Below, one piece after another: positions 58,485 through 64,000 of a stretch of 64,000 bases of DNA. Numbering within the stretch: the first letter of the stretch is position 1; the number at the start of each line of letters is the position of its first letter. The stretch is from CAVSVP01 sp963731125. Lineage in GTDB: Bacteria > Pseudomonadota > Gammaproteobacteria > Competibacterales > Competibacteraceae. The DNA lies in contig CAVSVP010000009.1 of the NCBI GenBank assembly GCA_963731125.1, positions 682,001-746,000 on the forward strand. The letters are read 5' to 3'. A program made the position numbers and the translations under genes. Below the pieces are notes generated by a model. The model searched no databases. It was not told the origin of the DNA and was given only the letters and a program-made list of their open reading frames with translations.

Positions 58485-58981
58485 AGGTTAGGCCGCCTCT
58501 TCATAGTCAGTTAGGGTGGAAGCACAAGAAGCGGTGAGGAATTTTTCGTGGGCCTCAATTTTCTTGAGTAGCGCTGTTAGTTTGTCGCGATTAAACTTCC
58601 ATTTGAAAGGCGTCGGATTCTGATTGGTCAGTGTTTCGTACAATGCTAACCGCAGTCGAATCGCGGCCAAGTCAGCAAAGTCATTCGGTGTCAGCACCTT
58701 ACGTTGAATGATCGAGAAGTAGATTTCGACCTGATTGAGCCAACTGGCGTGGATCGGCGTATGCACCAGAATGATTCGGTGATCGATTTGATGCAGTCGG
58801 TTCTCCGCCGCTTTACCGCGATGCGACGAGCCATTGTCGACGATCCAAAACAACCGCTCGGTGGACCGGTACGGCTCTTCCGCCAACACCTGATCGACCA
58901 GCCGACCAAATGGCTTAATGCCGGTCTTCGCTTCGCAACGACCCATCACGTAACCCCGCCGTACCTCCCAAGCCGCCAGAT

Positions 58982-60778
58982 GGGACCGATCAAATAGCCT
59001 CCTTTTGCTTTACACTTGCAATAGGGATTGTTGCCCTGAACCCGGAGGTTTAAGGCAGGACGCTGGAATGCGAGCAGGAGGCGTGGAGCCGGAGGCGTTA
59101 GTGGATCGTGCCCGAGGGCGGATAGCCGAGAAACGAGAGCCAATCGTTCACCGGTGTTCCGGTCAAGCACGCGTGAGCCGAGGTGCCTTTATGACGCCCC
59201 CAGCGCCGCGTGCGCAGATTGTAGTGAGCACGGAAGAGTTCGAGGAAATGTTGCGTCACGCCCTTATGAACGTAGAGGTAGGGGCGAAGTGCCGCGTTAA
59301 AGCCCTCGATCGCGCTGGAGGCGCGGTAACGATTGTCCAGCAGTCCTTTGACCGTGTCCAGCAGGGTGTCGGTCTGGAAACCGAGCAGCGCTTGAAGTCG
59401 GGCATAGGCGCCAGCGAGCAGGCACTGGTTCTCGTTCTGCTGCCAAGGTGCCGAGCGCTTCTGGCACGCGGCAACGGCGCGCCAAATCAGGCAGGCCAGG
59501 GAAACGGCGGCCAGCGGATAGGCGGTGGTTAGTTCGCGTAACTGACTATCCAGCGCCGTGGTGGCCAGCGCGAGCCCGGGAGACCGATTAGCCAGATAGC
59601 CGGCCAGTTTCTGACATCCCGGCGCATCGATGCCGACTATCGCCTGGGCGGCCTGCGCCATGAGGCGGTGGACGTCTTCGCCGCTACGCCACTGCCCGGT
59701 ATCCCGGTCCACGTACTCCAGCGCTTCGTAGACCTGGGCCGCGGCAGCCTCAAAGGCATCAAAGCGGGCGATGGCCTGCTGGCATTCGCGCCGTGCCCGG
59801 GCCATTTTCTGCTTCTGCCTGCGGCGCCGCTTCTGATCCTTGGGGCGTATCTTTCCCAGAGCCTGTTGGGCTTCCTGCTCACGCTCGATGGCGGCATAGG
59901 CGCGCTGCTCCACTTGCCGACGCACCTGGTTCAGCTCGTAGAGCACGTGAAAGCAATCGTCGCGTTGCTCGGCCTCGGGAAACACCGCCTGCACCCCGGC
60001 GGCAATGCCTTTCGCCGCATCCTTGACCACCACCGCCAACTCCAGCCCCTGTGCCCTGGCCTGGCCCAGGACTTCGGCCCAGTCCTCGCCACTCCGCCCC
60101 TGGCGTAACTCAAGACCGAACAGATAGCCACTGGCCAAGTCCACACCGGCCAGCACCGGATCGCCTTGGCTGAACATCTCATCAAGCGCACCGGCCTGGA
60201 TCGGCGCGAGGTCCGCTTTCGCATTGAACGCCTTCGCCTGTTGTTCAGCCTGCACCAGCAGCGACTGGATCTTGCCGTACGAGATCCGTACTCCCGGATA
60301 CACCATCGGCAGCAAGTCCTCGATCGAGCGAATCGCGTTCGGCCCCACCACACGCAACGCTACCACCGCACGCTTAAGCTGCGCTTCATCGACTTCAACA
60401 CGCACCGCCCGATACGCTGACTCCTCTTGCTCGAAGTGCGCCCTGAGCACCTCACCAGCCGCGTCTCTGACTTCGTAGACCGTCGGCCGGGAAAGACCAA
60501 ACTCACGACTGAGCTCGCTGATCGTGCCATGGACCTCTTGGCCTGCCAGTGCCATTGCGGCACACTGGGTCTTCTGGGAAGTCGTCAGGGGGGTGCGGTG
60601 TAGGCCGGTCATGGGCTCGCCTCCAGGATGAGTGAATTGTAGCGAACATATCATCCCATAACACGCCTCTGATGACTTCCCACCTCACACACTGACCGGC
60701 TCCTTTACAGCGCCGTTCTCAATGTTCCTACCCCTGCCGAGCTAGGTGGCCATCTGTAAAGTGGGTTTGACCAGTCCC
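58982..60778 (-). mobile_element. Unclassified DDE element nested in the IS630
   Basis: Ends gggaccgatcaaa (58982) and the complement of gggactggtcaaa (ending 60778). The 10-bp gccgccagat is duplicated (58972-58981 and 60779-60788). Length 1797 bp with one large gene. The inverted repeats are short and imperfect, and the family is not one I can name. Confidence 0.87.
59098..60612 (-). CDS. Transposase, unclassified (ISNCY-like)
   Basis: From ATG 60612 (GGAGG 8 bases upstream) the 504-residue protein has an N-terminal helix-turn-helix (ISELSREFGLSRPTVYEVRD), ALDEMFSQGDPVLAGVDLAS with GYLFGLELRQ, AVVVKDAAKGIAAGVQAV, a DDCFHVLYELNQVRRQV stretch, a long charged coil (REQEAQQALGKIRPKDQKRR) and SAIEGFNAALRPYLYVHKGV near the end. 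The D...D...E order fits a DDE transposase (E in SAIEGFN). The coil between the second Asp and the Glu is larger than in most families. Intact. Confidence 0.75.
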   Translation of the reverse strand: MTGLHRTPLTTSQKTQCAAMALAGQEVHGTISELSREFGLSRPTVYEVRDAAGEVLRAHFEQEESAYRAVRVEVDEAQLKRAVVALRVVGPNAIRSIEDLLPMVYPGVRISYGKIQSLLVQAEQQAKAFNAKADLAPIQAGALDEMFSQGDPVLAGVDLASGYLFGLELRQGRSGEDWAEVLGQARAQGLELAVVVKDAAKGIAAGVQAVFPEAEQRDDCFHVLYELNQVRRQVEQRAYAAIEREQEAQQALGKIRPKDQKRRRRQKQKMARARRECQQAIARFDAFEAAAAQVYEALEYVDRDTGQWRSGEDVHRLMAQAAQAIVGIDAPGCQKLAGYLANRSPGLALATTALDSQLRELTTAYPLAAVSLACLIWRAVAACQKRSAPWQQNENQCLLAGAYARLQALLGFQTDTLLDTVKGLLDNRYRASSAIEGFNAALRPYLYVHKGVTQHFLELFRAHYNLRTRRWGRHKGTSAHACLTGTPVNDWLSFLGYPPSGTIH

Positions 60779-61634
60779 GCCGCCAGATACTGCAACGCCC
60801 CGCCCCGTTCGTACTCATGCTCAATGCGAGCCACACGCCCGGGTGCCGGCGCTAGCGGCGGATGACAGCGGTGCCGGGCTTGAATGCTCGTTTTTTCATC
60901 GGCGCTCAACATATAATCGCTACTGCCCAAGGGTTGATCTTGCCAACTTCCAGCCTAGAGATCCAGAATCGGTCCCGCTTTCTCAGCAAACCGCGGATCG
61001 CGAGGAAAAAGCCAGTACTGGTACCGCCACGGCTTGATCGCATCGCTACACAAAATCCGCCATACGCTGCTCCGACTGATCGATTTGCGCAGCGTTTGTT
61101 GCGCACGGCTCCTCACATCCGCCAACGACTGGCGGCTCAAGGGCTGCTTGGTCTCCGCCACCACTTCACACGCTAACGCCTTAACCAGCGCTTGATCCAG
61201 AGGGGGAAAAGTCCGACGACCGTCCCCGACCCAATCGATCCACTACGGAAAAGTCCCCCGCCATCCAGCGTTGCCGCCACCGTTGAACTTGACGCCCTGA
61301 GAGCCCTACTCGCTCCCCGGCCTCCGCATGACCCAAGCCAGCATTCTCGTGCAGGAGCAACACCAACTGATAACGCTGAACCGTCTGATAAGGGGCCGTC
61401 TTACGACGCACCTTCCGGCGCGCTTGCTGTAAAAATACCTCCGGAAACACAGGGCATAGTGTTGGGGCAGGACCCGGCATGGTATTGACTCCCCTCTAGC
61501 ACCAAAGTAAGGTCTTTTCTCACGCTGGCATTGTACAACAACCTTCGTAACCTAGACATTATTTCTGAAACAGAGCACTAAGCCGGATGATCAGAATAAC
61601 CTCACGCCCCCCGACAGGGCATTGTAGCTTACCG

Positions 61635-62633
61635 ATGGATATGGGATTTTTGATGAGCGAGCCGAAATCAGGCAACGGTAGCCGTTTGGCGGAAGTGATG
61701 GGGATTTCCCATGACAGCGTGAACCGTTTTCTGTTGCGTGAGGGGGATGAGCCCAAGGACCTGTTCGCCGAGGCCAAGGGGATGCTGAATCGAGTCGGGG
61801 GAACACGGAGCGTGGACGACAGCACCGTGGACAAGCCCTACGGCCAGCACATGGAGTTGGTTGGCCACTTCTGGTCAGGCAAGCACCCCCGGGTGGTTAA
61901 GGGGTTGAAGCTGATCACGCTGTACTACCCGGATTTGCAGGGCCGCAGTTTGCCGGTCAATTACCGGGGTTACGACACATCCGAGCACAAGACCAAAAAT
62001 GCGTAGTTCCGGGAGATGCGGGGGCAGGTGCTGGACGGGGGGCTAGAACCGGCCTGCGTGACCGGGGACAGGTGGTATTCGTGTGCAGACCACCTCCAGC
62101 GGGTCAGAAACCACCCGCTGGGGTTTCTGGTTGCCGTGGAAAGCAACCGCCGGGTGTCTCTGGAAAAAGGCCAATGGGTACAGGGGCAGCAGCTAACGAT
62201 CCCGGCCGAAGGGCAGGGGGTGTGGTTGCGCGAGTTCGGCGAGGTCAAAGGGTGTCGGACGCAGTTAAAAGACCAACGGCGCCATTACGTGGTTTTCCTG
62301 CCGCAGACTGACGCCTACCCGGCCTTTGGGCAGGGGGCGTTCGAGAAGCTGCATGACCAGCATTGGCACATTGCGCAGTACCACCGAAGGATCAAGCAGG
62401 TCTGCCATCTCGAGAGGTTCCAGGTGCGCGGCAACGTGCCGATACTCAATCCTATCTTTGCCGCCCTGGGTAGCTACGTTCACCTGCAACGGATGCAGTT
62501 AACGGAACTCATCAGCAACGCCTACCCATGGCAGCGAGATTTGGACAAGGACGTCGTGGCGTCGGTTGTCAGCACCTTCATCTCTGGCAAGGAATATCTC
62601 AATCCACAATTTCGACCTGCCGTCAATGCGTAA
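61635..62633 (+). pseudogene. IS701-like transposase with an in-frame TAG
   Basis: From ATG 61635 (MDMGFLMSEPKSGNGSRLAE) the frame runs to 62633 with one TAG at 62004-62006 (HKTKNA-stop-FREMRGQVL). The homologue at 37915-39781 has TKNDYFLDML there. Motifs: RSVDDSTVDKPYGQHMELVG, CVTGDRWYSCADHL and QHWHIAQYHRRIKQVCHLE, where the expected Glu is Ala (HWHIAQYH against HWHIEQYH), so this copy also lacks a catalytic residue. It is dead by two independent changes. Confidence 0.88.
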
Positions 62634-62700
62634 GTCCTAAGTGTTTTAGATCAACGATAGCATGGAATCGTCAGGCGAGCATTACATGGACATCACTACC

Positions 62701-63088
62701 CTTGCAGGGACGTGCCAGTGAGGTCGCCGCGGGGATGCGCCGTAGTGCAACCCGGCAGGCGTTGGCGGCGCCTTGCCGCCAAGCGGTCGATAAATGCGCC
62801 GACTATCTGCTCAAGTGCCGCCGCTATCTCAACTATGATGCGTACTTGGCCCAAGGGTTTCCCATTGCCACCGGCGTCATCGAAGGCGCTTGCCGACATT
62901 TGGTGAGGGATCGAATGGACCTGACCGGGGCACGCTGGCGACTGCAAAGCGCCGAAGCGGTTCTGAAGCTGCGCTCGCTACGCTCGAGTGGTGACTTTGA
63001 TGAATACTGGGTATTTCATAAAGCTCAAGAGCTCCAACGCAATCACCTCTCACAGTATGCTGATGTCCCATTACTGGAGGCCGCCTGA
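62701..63088 (+). pseudogene. ISKra4-family transposase, C-terminal fragment
   Basis: The frame encodes about 128 residues: CRQAVDKCADYLLKCRRYLN, AQGFPIATGVIEGACRHLVR and DRMDLTGARWRLQSAEAVLK, ending in LLEAA. This is the Glu-bearing C-terminal domain of ISKra4 proteins (compare 18694-21368). The start is cut by the IS1-like remnant at 62700. 63089-63339 holds no gene. Confidence 0.85.
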
Positions 63089-63339
63089 GGTTAAAGTCGC
63101 ACACTCAAACGTCGTCCTAAAAGAGCCGCACCCTGCGCAAATTGGCTCATATTTGCTTCGGCGTCATCAAAAACCAAACCGATTTTCAACCACAGACCAC
63201 TCCGAAGGCTTGACAGTCAAGACGGTATCTGCGCAGCAATTCTAATTTTGGATTTTAGGCTACGAGGATGGTGAGCTCGACGCAAATCAGTCGACCAAAT
63301 TCTACCTACACAAAGTATAATCACTGGGCTTGCCCGCGC

Positions 63340-64000
63340 CAGCGGGGTGAACTTTTCTTACAGCACGTTGGGGCTGGGTGTTAACAGACGCTCACCCCTC
63401 CAGTCCTTGATCCAGACAGAAAGCCGTTGAGTTACCCGTTTGAACCGGCCCCCAAGACACTGACGTTCGAGAGCATGGTCGGCAAGTTGCGTTCGATAAT
63501 GCAAGGATTTCCCGATAAACGGACGGGGTCGAATACCGTTTATCCGATGGAAGATGTGGGGATGGGAGCGTTTGCGGTGTTTTTCACGCAAAGCCCATCG
63601 TTTCTGCAGTTTCAACGCGACATGGACAAGAAGCTGGGCAAGAGTAATGCCCAGAGCTTGCTGCAAATGGGAGCGATTCCGTGTGACAATCACATCCGCG
63701 ATCTGCTCGACGAGGTGCCGCCCGCGGAGGTGTTGCCGATGTTTGGCTACCTTTTTGACGGTCTTGAGGCGAGCGGTCATTTAGAGACCTACCGCTCGGT
63801 TAACGGGACCCTGCGGGTGGGCCTGGATGGGACGGAGCATCACGCCTCCAAGAAGATTGACTGCGAGCAGTGTAACACCAAGCAGCCCCGTAACGGCGAG
63901 GTGACGTACTCGCATACGGTCATTACCCCGGTGGTGGTGGCACCGGGCAATGACACGGTGATTCCTCTGGAGCCGGAGTTTGTGGTTCCCCAAGACGGGC
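63340..64000 (+). pseudogene. ISNCY/IS4-like transposase, 5' part, runs off the window
   Basis: The frame with ATG 63467 reads MVGKLRSIMQGFPDKRTGSN, YPMEDVGMGAFAVFFTQSPS, AIPCDNHIRDLLDEVPPAEV and LRVGLDGTEHHASKKIDCEQ (first Asp) to the window end. The same frame is open upstream to about 63340 (YSTLGLGVNRRSPL...). It is distantly related to 34301-35623. It may be intact beyond the window; only the visible portion can be judged. Confidence 0.72.

Larger units (their letters stand above)
58488..61480 (-). pseudogene. IS630-family transposase, split and frameshifted
   Basis: The N-terminal block (61480 down) has the helix-turn-helix AGERVGLSGRQVQRWRQRWM, then loses frame near 61210 (RGRSSDFSP against RRTFPPLDQALVKALACEVV). 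It continues SVWRILCSDAIKPWRYQYWL and DEKTSIQARHRCHPPL (first Asp region). The unclassified element at 58982-60778 interrupts after YLAA; the rest resumes AAWEVRRGYVMGRCEAKTG, LFWIVDNGSSHRG, THASWLNQVEIYFSIIQRK-type ending at 58488. Restored length about 370 residues. Confidence 0.85.
56992..61578 (-). mobile_element. IS630-family element (second type), hosting two other ISs
   Basis: Termini gtgctctgtttcagaaataa at 56992 and the exact complement ending 61578, identical over 31 bp, with TA at 56990-56991 and 61579-61580. Without the inserted IS4 and unclassified element it is about 1.3 kb. It is unrelated in sequence to the other IS630 copies in the window. Confidence 0.88.
56648..62639 (+). 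mobile_element. IS701-like element, copy 2, host of stack B
   Basis: Left end taggacttacgcattgac (displaced to 56928 by the MITE; first five bases also at 56648), right end gtcaatgcgtaagtccta ending 62639. The 5-bp agtgt is duplicated at 56643-56647 and 62640-62644. Same termini as 37909-39905. It hosts the IS630 at 56992-61578. Confidence 0.82.
56551..62700. mobile_element. Ends of an IS1-like mini-element flanking stack B
   Basis: At 56551 atagtgtcaaacttgggtta resembles the inner part of the right end of the IS1 at 54540, and 62675-62700 (agcattacatggacatcact...) is identical to the terminal repeat at 45188-45213. Without the IS701-like stack only about 160 bp remains, too short to code. 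The call is tentative because only one end is a perfect match. Confidence 0.4.

Noticed and set aside
13410..62006. Amber suppression or a recoded TAG explaining stops in transposases
   Set aside because: Intact cargo genes (for example the HAD gene and the GT4 at 15146-16378) end with TAG, and TAA and TGA nonsense codons also occur.

Overview
The window is an insertion-sequence (IS) graveyard built around a surface-polysaccharide locus, probably from a gammaproteobacterium. The taxonomic call is an inference from the protein flavour (a truncated RND pump tail, ASPIC/UnbV and cadherin-like secreted proteins) and the mix of IS families; no rRNA or tRNA gene is present to fix it. Two compositional classes stand out by eye: AT-rich cargo genes (glycosyltransferases, sulfotransferases, polymerase, secreted proteins) and GC-rich transposases.

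Layout. 1-2.97 kb: a transposase relic and the tail of an RND pump joined by an IS630 element that carries a nested IS4. 3.0-11.4 kb, minus strand: HAD phosphatase, GT4 glycosyltransferase, sulfotransferase, a frameshifted ParB-like/methyltransferase gene, a Wzy/ligase-like polymerase and another GT4. 11.5-14.8 kb: an IS5 relic, an ORF-less group II intron and an IS1634 with a nonsense codon. 15.1-18.5 kb: two GT4 genes (one frameshifted) and a second sulfotransferase. 18.7-26.3 kb: ISKra4 split by IS630, then a tandem IS66 plus IS66-ended mini-element that hosts IS982 and an IS4-like element. 26.3-37.3 kb, minus strand: secreted pectate-lyase-fold protein, a broken ASPIC/VCBS protein with perfect 147-bp repeats, and a secreted glycosidase-like protein, separated by IS200, IS5 and IS4-like elements. 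37.3-41.6 kb: nested IS701-like/IS1, then an IS50-group element. 42.1-43.9 kb: a second, frameshifted copy of the glycosidase-like gene. 44.8-62.7 kb: two element stacks. Stack A: IS1 hosting IS630 and, separately, IS5-like > IS1380 > group II intron > IS21. Stack B: IS701-like hosting a MITE at its tip and IS630 > (IS4 and an unclassified IS). 62.7-64 kb: ISKra4 and ISNCY-like transposase fragments.

Working together, the cargo genes suggest assembly and export of a sulfated exopolysaccharide: GT4 enzymes build the repeat unit, the polymerase joins units, sulfotransferases decorate them, and secreted beta-helix and barrel proteins may trim or bind the product. Much of this locus is decaying: at least four cargo genes carry single-base frameshifts or insertions. 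Most insertion boundaries could be resolved to the base from target-site duplications, so the order of insertions is readable.
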